This document shows positions 9,331-17,633 of a stretch of DNA of 64,000 nucleotides, piece by piece (position 1 is the first letter of the stretch; each line of letters starts with the position of its first letter). Below the pieces are notes generated by a model, which was not told the DNA's origin, ran no database searches, and worked only from the letters and a program-made list of their open reading frames with translations. The DNA comes from Cellulosimicrobium funkei (GTDB lineage: Bacteria > Actinomycetota > Actinomycetes > Actinomycetales > Cellulomonadaceae), in the NCBI RefSeq assembly GCF_004519295.1, contig NZ_SOZH01000007.1:186001-250000 (forward strand), written 5' to 3'. The position numbers were made by a program, and so were the translations under genes.

Positions 9331-12300
9331 CTACCTCGTTCCCGCGCGACGGCGCCGGACCGGCACCGCGAGCAGCACGTACACGACCAGGGTCACGCCC
9401 GCCGCCGCCATCCAGCCCGACCGGTGGTCCGCGGCGTGGTACACCTCGAGCCGCCCGGCGTCGGCCCCGAGGGCGAAAGCCTGCAGCCCGCCGGTCGTCG
9501 CCGGGTCGACCGCCGCCAGCGGGCGGCCGTCGAGCGTGGCGCGCCACCCGGACGACGCGTCCTCCGCGAGCACGACCTGCCGGTCCTCGGCCCCCTCCGG
9601 CACGGTCGCGACGACCGGGCGCAGCGCCTCGCGGTCCGCGGCCAGCGGCTCGACCCCCGCAGCGGACTCGACGCGCGCCCACGACGGCTCGCCGCCCTCG
9701 GGCACGACGCGCCAGAGCAGCGCTGCCCGGCCCTCCGTCATGCGCTCGAGCCCGGGCACCATGTCGAGCCGGGCGACGAGCTCGGCCCGCGCCTGGTCCT
9801 CCGGCGCGGACGCCGGCAGGAGCACCGCCCCGACGCCCAGACGGCCCAGGCCGCCGGCGACGTCCGCCGAGGTCCCGGAGACGAGCTCCGCGACGAGCCG
9901 GGGCAGCTCTCCCTCGGTCACCGCGGGGTCGGCCGCCTGCCACGCGTGCACGACGGCCGACGAGTCGACCGTCTGCGGACCGTCCGAGCGCAGCGCCGCG
10001 TACTCGACGACGCCACCCGGCCCGTGCTCCAGGGTGAGCACGCGCGCCTGGCGCGGCGAGGACTGCATCTGGCGGCCGACCGGCGGCACGACCGGCTCGG
10101 TCGTGGCCACGACCGAGCCGACCCGGGCGTCGTCCCGGTCGAGCACGCCCACGGTCCACGACGCGGCGCCCCCCAGGGGCAGCAGGGTGACGACCAGGGC
10201 GAGCGCGACGACGGCGCCCGAGCGCCAGGCCGGGGCGCCGGCACCGGGCCACCGCGGGACGCCGACGAGGGCGGCGCCAAGCAGGGCGAGCAGCGCGAGC
10301 GACAGCCCGGCGCCGGGCCACCCCGTGACCGGGGCGTCGGGCGACACCCCGGCGGCCACGACGGTCGACCCGGCGAGGACGGCGGCGGCCAGCCCGAGCG
10401 CCGCGACGAACCACGCCCCCACGGCCAGACGCCGGCCGCGCAGCACGGCGAGCACGGCGAGCACCACGACGACCGCGCCGGCGGCGAACGGAGCCCAGCG
10501 CGCGAGGAGCTCGCCCGCGCCGCTCCCGTCGAGCCCGAACCACGCCTCGGGCGCGGTCGGCAGCCCCAGGAGCTGCTGCCACGGCGCGGCGGGCGTGGCC
10601 GCGACCGGCGCGCCCGGGTCGGCGAGCAGCAGCCGCCACCCGCCGTCGCCCGCGGTGCGGGCCACGTGCACGAGGAACGGGGCGAAGAGCACGAGGGCCG
10701 GCACGGGGACGAGGGCGAGGTAGCGGCGGTGCGCCCGGACCCCGAGCGCCACGACGACGAGCACGACCACGCCGACGGGCAGGAGCACGGGCGCCCCGGC
10801 GACGGCGACCGCGAACAGCAGGCCCGCGGTGGCGGCGGCCGCGAGCGACCCCGGCTCGCGGCGCGCAGCCCGGCGGACGACGTCCTTCGTCGGGGGCGCG
10901 ACGACGTCGAGCCGCTGGAGACCGAGCGCGCGGACGACCGCGAGCGCGAGCCACGGGAGCGTCGCGTGCACGAGGACGGCGCCGACCCGGCCGGCACCCA
11001 CGGCGGTGAGGAGCGCGGGAGCGGCGACCCAGACGAGCGTCGCCCAGGCGCGGAGCGGCACGGAGCGCGTGACCGCGCCCGCGGCGAACCACGCGCCCAG
11101 GCCGGCCGCGAGGAAGCACGCGGGGACGAGCAGGTTCACGGCGGTCTGCGTGGCGCCGCCGGCGAGCAGGGACGCCGGGACCAGCGCGGACACGAACGGG
11201 TCCGCCGGCGCGGGTGCGCCGAGCCCCGTGGTGACCCAGCCGGTCGTCGCCGCGCGCCACACGTCCCCGAGCGTCCCGGTGGCCGGGAGCAGCGAGCCGC
11301 CCACGAGCCGACCGCCCGCGAGGAGAGCCCCTGCCAGCGGCCCGAACACGACGGCGGTGAACCCCGCCAGCCCCACGGCGGCTCCGGCGAGCCCGGCCCG
11401 ACGCCGCACCGCGAGGGCGCGCAGCTCGCGCCGCTCGATGTCGGTCGGCGCCCACGCGGTGCGCCGCTGCTCGGCACGCGCGAGGCGGCGGTCGCGCCGC
11501 TCGACGAGCACCTCGCGCCACGTGCCGCGCAGCGGGCGCAGCGCCCGGCGCGGGAGCGTCCGGGTCCGGCGCGCCACGCGGCGCGCCCGCACGACGGGCC
11601 CGACCCGCACGAGTGCCCACAGCGGCGCGAGCAGCTCGTCCCGGGCCTGCCCCGGCTGCTTGACGAGCAGACGGAACGCGGCGTGGAAGGGTGCGCCGAC
11701 GACCATCGCGAGCGCGACGAACGGGAGCCACGGCGCCGCGACGCCGACGAGCCGCGCGTGGAGCTGGGAGTGACGGCGGGCCGCCGAGGACGCGTCGGGG
11801 TCCGGGGCGGGGAGCGCCGTCGTCCCGCGCCGACGCTCGCGCAGGCCGAGCAGGGACGCCTGCGCGTGCCGCACCACGGCCGACGGCACGACGACGACCC
11901 GGTGCCCCGCGAGGCGCGCCCGCCGGCACAGGTCCAGGCCGTCGCCGAACGGGCCGAGCTCGGGGTCCGTGCCGCCGAGCTCCTGCCACACGGCCCGCCG
12001 CACGAGCGCCCCGGCGAGCCCGACGGCGAGCACGTCCTCGCGCACGTCGTGCTGCCCCTGGTCGACCTCGTCCTCGTCGATGCCGGTCAGGCGGCGCCCG
12101 AGCGGCGTCGTGGTCACGCCCACCTCGACGAGGCGGCTGACCGTACCCGGCTCGAACGGCGCCGCGACCTGCGCGTCGGTGCCGGGCACCCAGCGCTCCT
12201 GCTTGGGGCCGGCCACCGCGACCGCGCTCGAGTGCTCGACGGCCCGCAGCAGCTCGGCGAGCGCGTCGGGCGCGGGCGCGGAGTCGTCGTGCAGGAGCCA

Positions 12301-12696
12301 GAGCCACGTGCCCGGCTCGACGTTCGCGAGCGCCGCGTCGACCGCGTCGCCGAACGAGCGGGCGCGCGGGGCCGCGACGAAGCGTGCGTCCCCGAGCTGC
12401 AGGCCCTGGTGCTCGCTGCTGGCGTCGCCGATCGCGGCGTCGACGACGACGACCTCGTGCGGGCTCGTCGTCTGGGCGCGCAGCGCCTCCAGCGTGTGGG
12501 CGAGGAACGGGGTGCGGCCGCGCGTCACGACGACCGCCGTGACCGTGGTCACGACGGGGAGCGCGCCGGTCACGGCGGCGACGATCCCGGGTGCCGCGAC
12601 GACGCCCGGCACGGCGGCGGCGCGCGCGGCGGCCCCCGGCGTGACGTCGCCGGGACGGGCGCTGCGCGCGGACGTGGTGAGGTCGGAGGAAGTCAT
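9331..12696 (-). CDS. Giant glycosyltransferase: GT2 domain fused to a multi-spanning membrane region
   Basis: The protein of 1121 residues begins with a cytoplasmic family 2 (GT-A) domain at about 50-300: VVTRGRTPFLAHTLEALRAQ, the nucleotide-sugar acid motif LHDDSAP, and VPGTDAQVAAPF. A long region of roughly twelve hydrophobic helices follows, then an extracellular C-terminal domain ending in a final helix (VTLVVYVLLAVPVRRRR). The fusion suggests that a sugar is added to a lipid-linked acceptor and then moved or polymerised across the membrane. Acceptor and sugar are unknown. GGAGG precedes ATG 12696. It lies between whiB2 and DUF5719, a conserved actinobacterial order. Confidence 0.85.
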   Translation of the reverse strand: MTSSDLTTSARSARPGDVTPGAAARAAAVPGVVAAPGIVAAVTGALPVVTTVTAVVVTRGRTPFLAHTLEALRAQTTSPHEVVVVDAAIGDASSEHQGLQLGDARFVAAPRARSFGDAVDAALANVEPGTWLWLLHDDSAPAPDALAELLRAVEHSSAVAVAGPKQERWVPGTDAQVAAPFEPGTVSRLVEVGVTTTPLGRRLTGIDEDEVDQGQHDVREDVLAVGLAGALVRRAVWQELGGTDPELGPFGDGLDLCRRARLAGHRVVVVPSAVVRHAQASLLGLRERRRGTTALPAPDPDASSAARRHSQLHARLVGVAAPWLPFVALAMVVGAPFHAAFRLLVKQPGQARDELLAPLWALVRVGPVVRARRVARRTRTLPRRALRPLRGTWREVLVERRDRRLARAEQRRTAWAPTDIERRELRALAVRRRAGLAGAAVGLAGFTAVVFGPLAGALLAGGRLVGGSLLPATGTLGDVWRAATTGWVTTGLGAPAPADPFVSALVPASLLAGGATQTAVNLLVPACFLAAGLGAWFAAGAVTRSVPLRAWATLVWVAAPALLTAVGAGRVGAVLVHATLPWLALAVVRALGLQRLDVVAPPTKDVVRRAARREPGSLAAAATAGLLFAVAVAGAPVLLPVGVVVLVVVALGVRAHRRYLALVPVPALVLFAPFLVHVARTAGDGGWRLLLADPGAPVAATPAAPWQQLLGLPTAPEAWFGLDGSGAGELLARWAPFAAGAVVVVLAVLAVLRGRRLAVGAWFVAALGLAAAVLAGSTVVAAGVSPDAPVTGWPGAGLSLALLALLGAALVGVPRWPGAGAPAWRSGAVVALALVVTLLPLGGAASWTVGVLDRDDARVGSVVATTEPVVPPVGRQMQSSPRQARVLTLEHGPGGVVEYAALRSDGPQTVDSSAVVHAWQAADPAVTEGELPRLVAELVSGTSADVAGGLGRLGVGAVLLPASAPEDQARAELVARLDMVPGLERMTEGRAALLWRVVPEGGEPSWARVESAAGVEPLAADREALRPVVATVPEGAEDRQVVLAEDASSGWRATLDGRPLAAVDPATTGGLQAFALGADAGRLEVYHAADHRSGWMAAAGVTLVVYVLLAVPVRRRRAGTR

Positions 12697-12809
12697 GTCC
12701 CGTCGATCATGCGACGGACACGGCTCCAGGCGCGGCATTTGCGCGCCCCGGTGTGGCGGGTGTCGGCCACCCGTCACGACGCTGCTCGTCGGCGACGCCG
12801 ACGAACCCT

Positions 12810-12825
12810 CCGGGCCGGGGCCCGG
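12810..12825 (-). terminator. Possible weak terminator after whiB2
   Basis: CCGGGCC at 12810-12816 and GGCCCGG at 12819-12825 form a short 7-bp stem just past the whiB2 stop codon. The loop is very tight, so partial read-through into the glycosyltransferase gene is likely. Confidence 0.3.
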
Positions 12826-12828
12826 TCG

Positions 12829-13158
12829 TCAGACGACGCGGCGCTTGAGCTTGCGGCGCTCCCGCTCGGAGAGCCCGCCCCAGATGCCGAAGCGCTCGTC
12901 GTGCTCGAGCGCGTACTCCAGGCACTCGGCCCGGACCTCGCAGCCCGTGCAGACCTTCTTCGCCTCGCGCGTGGACCCGCCCTTCTCCGGGAAGAAGGCC
13001 TCCGGGTCCGTCTGGGCGCACAGCGCGCGCTCCTGCCACCCCATGAGCGAGTCGTCGACCGGCTCACCGAAGAGCGGCAGCACCGGTGCCACGCGCTCCA
13101 CCTCTCGCTCAGCGTCGGAGGGGAAGACCCCGCCCGTCCCGTCCAGCATGTTCCACAT
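12829..13158 (-). CDS. whiB2: WhiB-family iron-sulfur transcription regulator, WhiB2 type
   Basis: A 109-residue WhiB protein that would hold a 4Fe-4S cluster through Cys47, Cys70, Cys73 and Cys79. It carries the GIWGG turn after the cysteines and a basic C-terminus SERERRKLKRRVV for DNA contact. The relatively long N-terminal extension and the neighbours (DUF3499, metallopeptidase, DUF5719 and manB genes) match the whiB2 locus, whose products control septation in Mycobacterium and Streptomyces. The ATG at 13158 is preferred because AAGGGG lies 6 bases before it. An in-frame ATG at 13173 has no good ribosome-binding site. It is transcribed away from the TIGR03089 gene across an unusually structured control region. 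Confidence 0.92.
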   Translation of the reverse strand: MWNMLDGTGGVFPSDAEREVERVAPVLPLFGEPVDDSLMGWQERALCAQTDPEAFFPEKGGSTREAKKVCTGCEVRAECLEYALEHDERFGIWGGLSERERRKLKRRVV

Positions 13159-13222
13159 TGCTCGCCCCTTCATGCCGTTCGCCGGGCCTCGAGCGAGAAC
13201 CAGGCAGGAAACTGCATTGAAG

Positions 13223-13253
13223 AAATTACACGCGTGTCATCCGCGGGCGTCAA
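13223..13253 (-). promoter_or_regulatory. whiB2 promoter with a 19-bp spacer and internal palindrome
   Basis: On the minus strand TTGACG (13253-13248) and TAATTT (13228-13223) are separated by 19 bases. The perfect palindrome ACACGCGTGT (13228-13237) fills the downstream part of the spacer. Overlong 19-bp spacers with a dyad between the hexamers are typical of promoters remodelled by MerR-type activators. That parallel is inference. Confidence 0.45.
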
Positions 13254-13254
13254 G

Positions 13255-13305
13255 CCGAAATGTGATAGCCCCGCGGAGGCGGCGGGTGAAACCATCACAT
13301 CTCGG
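13255..13305. promoter_or_regulatory. Long inverted repeat in the whiB2/TIGR03089 divergent region
   Basis: CCGAAATGTGAT at 13255-13266 and ATCACATCTCGG at 13294-13305 form 12-bp arms with a single mismatch, 27 bases apart. The repeat lies just upstream of the whiB2 -35 and ends about 20 bases before the TIGR03089 -10, so a bound protein could affect both genes. The cores resemble CRP half-sites (TGTGA), but the spacing is far too long for one CRP dimer. Confidence 0.55.
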
Positions 13306-13323
13306 GTGTCGATATCAGCACCC

Positions 13324-13329
13324 TAGGGT
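13324..13329 (+). promoter_or_regulatory. Leaderless promoter -10 of the TIGR03089 gene
   Basis: TAGGGT is followed by 7 bases and ATG at 13337, with no ribosome-binding site. An in-frame GTG at 13331 is too close to the hexamer. Confidence 0.6.
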
Positions 13330-13336
13330 GGTGTCC

Positions 13337-14167
13337 ATGGTGTCCGCTCCCCACGCCCCCGCCCCTCGCGGCGACCGCCCCACCCACGTCGCTGACCTGC
13401 TCCGACTCGTCACGCGCGACCCCGGTCGGCCCCGGCTCACGTGGTACGGGGACGACGGCGAGCGCGTCGAGCTCTCCGGCGCGGTGCTCGAGAACTGGGT
13501 GAACAAGACGACGAACCTGCTCGTCGAGGAATTCGACGCCGGTCCTCGAACGCAGGTCGTTCTCGATCTTCCCGTGCATTGGCGGACCGTCGTCTGGGCG
13601 TTCGCTGCATGGCGCGTGGGAGCGACCGTGGTCCTGACGGACGAGAATGCCACCGGTGCGAGCACGCCGCACGCCGACGTGGTCGTCACCGACCGCCCGG
13701 ACCGGTGGACGGCGTCCGGCGCGGAGCTCGTCGCCGTCGCGCTTCCTGCCCTCGCCCGTGCGTTCGACGGCGCGCTCCCGGCCGGTGCGATCGACGCTGC
13801 GTCGGCGGTGATGACGTACGGCGACCAGGTCGGGTGGGTCCCGCAGGTCGAGCCCGCAGCACCGGCGTGGGTCTCCGGCGCCGGCAGCGCGGCGCACGAG
13901 GAGCTCGTGCCGCGCACCGGGACCGCGCCCGGGGCGCGGACGCTGGTCACTCCGGGCGCGGGCTCCGCTACCCTGGGGGCGTGCCTCGCGGTCCTGGCCG
14001 ACGACGGGTCGGTCGTCCTGGTCTCCCCGAGGTACGCGCGACGGCTCCGCACGGACGAGGACGCGGCGCGGCGCCTCGCCACGGGCGAACGGATCGACGC
14101 CGAAGCGCACGTCGACAGGGACGCCCCCCAGCCGGACCGACCCCGGTCCCCGACGACCTCGACCTGA
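13337..14167 (+). CDS. TIGR03089 family protein
   Basis: The protein has 276 residues and resembles only the N-terminal portion of AMP-binding (acyl-CoA ligase-like) enzymes: RPRLTWYGDDGERVELSG, VLENWVNKTTNLL, and WAFAAWRVGATVVLTD. It lacks the phosphate-binding and C-terminal motifs needed for adenylation, so it is unlikely to be a working ligase. TIGR03089 genes in actinobacteria commonly lie near LCP and rhamnose genes for wall polysaccharides, as here. Their role is unknown. ATG 13337 is chosen because of TAGGGT 7 bases upstream. The downstream membrane protein starts 14 bases after its stop. Confidence 0.82.
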   Translation: MVSAPHAPAPRGDRPTHVADLLRLVTRDPGRPRLTWYGDDGERVELSGAVLENWVNKTTNLLVEEFDAGPRTQVVLDLPVHWRTVVWAFAAWRVGATVVLTDENATGASTPHADVVVTDRPDRWTASGAELVAVALPALARAFDGALPAGAIDAASAVMTYGDQVGWVPQVEPAAPAWVSGAGSAAHEELVPRTGTAPGARTLVTPGAGSATLGACLAVLADDGSVVLVSPRYARRLRTDEDAARRLATGERIDAEAHVDRDAPQPDRPRSPTTST

Positions 14168-14181
14168 AGCAGGGGAGCATC

Positions 14182-16428
14182 ATGCCCGTCCGTCGGATCG
14201 GCCCTCGGGCTGCCGAACTCCTCACCAGTCTCGGTGTCGCCGTCGGCGTCATCGTCGCCGCCGTCCTCGTCAAGGCGTTCGACCGGATGTTCGGGTTCTG
14301 GGGGGACAACGCAGAGTCGTTCGCCCCCCTGTGGCACCACCTCGGGACGGAGCTCCGCGCCGGCCGCTGGCTGCCGATGGACCCCGCCGGCTGGGCCGGG
14401 GGCAACTACGTCGCCGAGGCGGCCTACGGCGTGCTCAACCCCGTGAGCCTCGCCAACTTCGTCCTGCTGTCCGGCTTCGACGACCTCGCTCGAGGGATCT
14501 TCGTCGTCATGACGGAGTTCCTCGCGCTCCTGGGCGTTGCCACCTACCTGCTCGCACGGTCCTACGGTGCGGCGCGGGGCCCGGCGGTGAGCGTCGGTCT
14601 GGCCATGCCGCTCGCCGGCTTCACGCTGTTCTACGGTGCCGGCAACTGGGCGTCCGGCCTCATGGCCACGACCTGGGTGGTGTGGTTCTGGTGGGCCGCG
14701 CACCGGTACTCCCGCGGCACCCTGAACCCGCTCGTCGCGTTCGCGTTCGGCGGGCTGGCCGTGACGGTCGGCAACCCCTACGCGATCCTCGGCATCCTCG
14801 TGGTCCTGGCGGCCCTGGCGGCGGACCTCGTCGTGCGGCGGCGGTGGTCGACGCTCGGGCGTCTGGTGGTCCTCGGAGCGAGCGTCGGGGCGCTTGCCGC
14901 CGTCGTGTACCTGCCCCTGGTGGGGACGCTCGGGGTGACCGTGCGTCAGGCTCCCGAGGCCGTCTCCAACGACGGGTACATGGTCCCCGACCTCCAGGAC
15001 CTCGCGGGCATGAGCAGCCCCTCCTACCTGCCGTCCATGCTGGCGTGGTACTCCCGCTCGGACTACGTGCCCTCGACGTACCTCGCGTGGTTCGTCCTCC
15101 CGCTCCTCCCCTGGCTCCGCTGGGGAGCGGCGCGAGCACTCGGCAAGCGTCTCGTAGGACCGCTCGTCTTCACCTCGCTCATGCTCCTCCTCACCGTCGG
15201 ACCCGCCCAGATCTGGCTTTTCCGGTGGCCCATCCGGTTGGTCGAGTACACGTACGTCGGGGTCTGCGTGCTCTTCGCAGCGCTGCTCTCCCTCGGTCTC
15301 GCGCGCTCCCACCGGGGTCTCCGCGCCGCGCTCAGCGCGACCGTGGTCGCCTTCGGTTTCTTCAACGCCTGGGCCGTCACGCCGCAGGACTGGACCGTGC
15401 ACCTCGCGTTCGCCGGCACGGTGCTCGCGCTCGTCGCGGCCGCCGTGCTGGTCGCACGCCGCTTCGGGGCGCGCTGGGTCGTGGTGCCCCTCGTCGCAGG
15501 GTGCCTCGTCGTGGCGCCGGCGCAGGCGTCGCTGTTCGGGTGGAGCCACCAGCAGCTCGGCGTCGCCGCCGACCGCGGGGCGGCGCACGACCTCACCGAG
15601 CTGCGCGCCGCGACCGCGCCCTACCGAGGAGCGGTGCTGCAGCTCGGCTCGATCGAGGCGCTGGAGCCCGGTTCCAGCGCCGTGCGGGAGGGCCACCTCG
15701 TGTTCGGTCATCAGGGCGCGGCGGCGGGACTGGAGACGCTCGGCCGCTACACCGGCATCGACTTCCCGTCCTTCACGTCGCCGCTGTGCATGGACTACCG
15801 CGGCGGCACGGGCTGCGCGAGCCTCGCGGAGCGCCTGCAGGACCCGGTCGAGGGCGGCTACGACGCCACGCTGCTCGATGCGCTCGGCGTGGACACGCTC
15901 GTCTACAGCAAGGCCTCGTTCGAGCCGGAGGAGATCGTGCGGCCCAGCGGCTGGCGCGAGGTCGTGGACGACGCCGACCGTGTCGTCTTCGTCCGTCCCA
16001 CGCCCGCACCCGACGTCACGGCCACCCCGTCGGAGGAAGTCGTCTCGGCCGAGGCGACGACGGCCGAGGACGGCTCCGTGCACGTGCGCGTCGTCGCCGA
16101 CAGAGACGGGACGGTGCTCCTCGACCGGCTCGCGTGGCCGGGGTACGGCGCTCAGGACGGCGAGGGTCGTGCGCTCGCCGTCCGCGAGGGGCCGTACGGA
16201 CTCCTCGAGGTGAGCGTCCCCGCCGGGACCACGGACGTCACCCTGTCGTTCCGCAGTCCCGGGCTGACGACCGGAGCGGCGATCGCCGCCGGCGGGCTCC
16301 TGGCGGCTCTCGTGCTGGCCGTCGTCCACGTGCTGGGCGGCCGACGCCGGGCCCGCCCCTTCCCGCCCGAGGACGACCGGGTCGTGCCCCCTCAGGCGGT
16401 GACCGAGTCCAGCTCGTCGACGATGTGA
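14182..16428 (+). CDS. Large polytopic membrane protein, putative GT-C-like glycosyltransferase (paralogue 1)
   Basis: The protein of 748 residues has about a dozen membrane helices in its first 470 residues, then an extracellular part of about 240 residues and a last helix before a basic tail. The first outer loop carries GDNAESFAPLWHH, then MDPAGWAGGNY and AEAAY. An acidic residue early in this loop is typical of GT-C enzymes that use polyprenyl-phosphate sugars. A close paralogue lies at 30391-32559, sharing AEAAY, YLAWFVLPLLPWLRWGA, LFRWP and RYTGI. I do not recognise a named family beyond a YfhO-like general resemblance. AGGGGAG precedes ATG 14182. Its end overlaps the convergent lhgO by 37 bases. 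Confidence 0.75.
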   Translation: MPVRRIGPRAAELLTSLGVAVGVIVAAVLVKAFDRMFGFWGDNAESFAPLWHHLGTELRAGRWLPMDPAGWAGGNYVAEAAYGVLNPVSLANFVLLSGFDDLARGIFVVMTEFLALLGVATYLLARSYGAARGPAVSVGLAMPLAGFTLFYGAGNWASGLMATTWVVWFWWAAHRYSRGTLNPLVAFAFGGLAVTVGNPYAILGILVVLAALAADLVVRRRWSTLGRLVVLGASVGALAAVVYLPLVGTLGVTVRQAPEAVSNDGYMVPDLQDLAGMSSPSYLPSMLAWYSRSDYVPSTYLAWFVLPLLPWLRWGAARALGKRLVGPLVFTSLMLLLTVGPAQIWLFRWPIRLVEYTYVGVCVLFAALLSLGLARSHRGLRAALSATVVAFGFFNAWAVTPQDWTVHLAFAGTVLALVAAAVLVARRFGARWVVVPLVAGCLVVAPAQASLFGWSHQQLGVAADRGAAHDLTELRAATAPYRGAVLQLGSIEALEPGSSAVREGHLVFGHQGAAAGLETLGRYTGIDFPSFTSPLCMDYRGGTGCASLAERLQDPVEGGYDATLLDALGVDTLVYSKASFEPEEIVRPSGWREVVDDADRVVFVRPTPAPDVTATPSEEVVSAEATTAEDGSVHVRVVADRDGTVLLDRLAWPGYGAQDGEGRALAVREGPYGLLEVSVPAGTTDVTLSFRSPGLTTGAAIAAGGLLAALVLAVVHVLGGRRRARPFPPEDDRVVPPQAVTESSSSTM

Positions 16429-17579
16429 CCGGCGATCTCGAGGGCGCACGTCGCGGCGGGTGACGGGGCGTTCAGCACGTGCACCTGGCGCGACGTGCCC
16501 TGGACGAGGAAGTCGTCGACCATCGTGCCGTCCCGGCGCAGCGCCTGCGCGCGGACCCCGGCCTCCGCCGGGCTCAGGTCGTCGACACCGATGCCAGGGA
16601 CGAGCTCGGAGAGGCTGCGCGCGAAGGCGCGCCCCGAGACGGACCGCAGACCCTCCTTCACGCCGGCGGCGACGTTGCGCGCCGCGAGCCTCCACAGTCC
16701 CGGCCACGCGAGGGACCCGGCGAGCTCCTTGACGTCCACGTCACGCCAGCGGTATCCCTCGCGCGCGAGCGCGAAGACCGCGTTCGGGCCCGCGTGCACG
16801 GACCCGTCGACCATCTTCGTCAGGTGCACGCCGAGGAACGGGAACGCCGGGTCGGGCACCGGGTAGATGAGTCCGTTGACGAGGTAGCGACGCTCGGGGA
16901 CGAGCTCGAAGTACTCGCCTCGGAACGGGACGATGCGCGCCTCGGGCTCGAGCCCGGAGGCCGCCGCGACACGGTCGCTGTAGAGGCCCGCGCACGCGAC
17001 GAGCGAGTCTGCGCGGACCTCGCCCCGGGTCGTCTCGACCACGACGCCGTTCGGCTCCGTCCGCGCGGAGACGAACTCCGCGCCGTAGCGGATCTCGCCG
17101 CCCCGCTCGAGGACGAGGTCGAGCATCGCCCGGCACACGCCGACGTAGTCCACGATCCCGGTGCTCTCGACCCGGAGGGCGCGCACCGCGCGGACGTACG
17201 GCTCGTACTCGCGTGCCTCCTCGGCCGAGACCACGCGAGCGGGGACGCCGTTCTCCACCGCCCGCGCGGCCAGACGATCGAGCTGGGCGACCTGGTCGTC
17301 CGAGGTCGCGACGACGAGCTTGCCGCAGATGTCGACCGTCACCCCGTGCTCGCGCGCGAAGGCCGTCATGGACTTCGCGCCCGCCACCGACATCCGCGCC
17401 TTGTGCGAGCCCGGCGTGTAGTAGAGACCGGAGTGGATCACGCCGGAGTTGCGCCCGGTCTGGTGCGCCGCGGGCCGCTCCTCCTTCTCGAGGACGACGA
17501 CCTCGTCCCCACGCCGCGAGAGCCTCTCGGCGACGGCAAGACCGACGATTCCCGCACCTACCACTACGACTCGCGACAT
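16392..17579 (-). CDS. lhgO: L-2-hydroxyglutarate oxidase/dehydrogenase
   Basis: The 395-residue FAD enzyme of the DAO superfamily starts with the dinucleotide motif VVVGAGIVGLAVAERL. It carries the family block GRNSGVIHSGLYYTPGS, then CGKLVVA, EYEPYVRAVRALRVESTGIVDY and LGVHLTKMVDGSVHAGPNAV. All of these fit LhgO, which oxidises L-2-hydroxyglutarate to 2-oxoglutarate and passes electrons to the quinone pool. Length is normal. It follows the amidase gene on the same strand after 54 bases and overlaps the end of the convergent membrane protein. A metabolic repair enzyme inside a wall-glycan cluster is unusual. Confidence 0.9.
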   Translation of the reverse strand: MSRVVVVGAGIVGLAVAERLSRRGDEVVVLEKEERPAAHQTGRNSGVIHSGLYYTPGSHKARMSVAGAKSMTAFAREHGVTVDICGKLVVATSDDQVAQLDRLAARAVENGVPARVVSAEEAREYEPYVRAVRALRVESTGIVDYVGVCRAMLDLVLERGGEIRYGAEFVSARTEPNGVVVETTRGEVRADSLVACAGLYSDRVAAASGLEPEARIVPFRGEYFELVPERRYLVNGLIYPVPDPAFPFLGVHLTKMVDGSVHAGPNAVFALAREGYRWRDVDVKELAGSLAWPGLWRLAARNVAAGVKEGLRSVSGRAFARSLSELVPGIGVDDLSPAEAGVRAQALRRDGTMVDDFLVQGTSRQVHVLNAPSPAATCALEIAGHIVDELDSVTA

Positions 17580-17633
17580 GACGACCCTTCACCGACGTGA
17601 CTGACGCGGCGACGGGGGCGGGACGGAGTTCCG

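Noticed and set aside
13261-13300. CRP/GlxR operator from TGTGAT and ATCACA
   Set aside because: The half-sites are 27 bases apart, not 6, so a single CRP dimer cannot bind both. I kept it as an unassigned inverted repeat.
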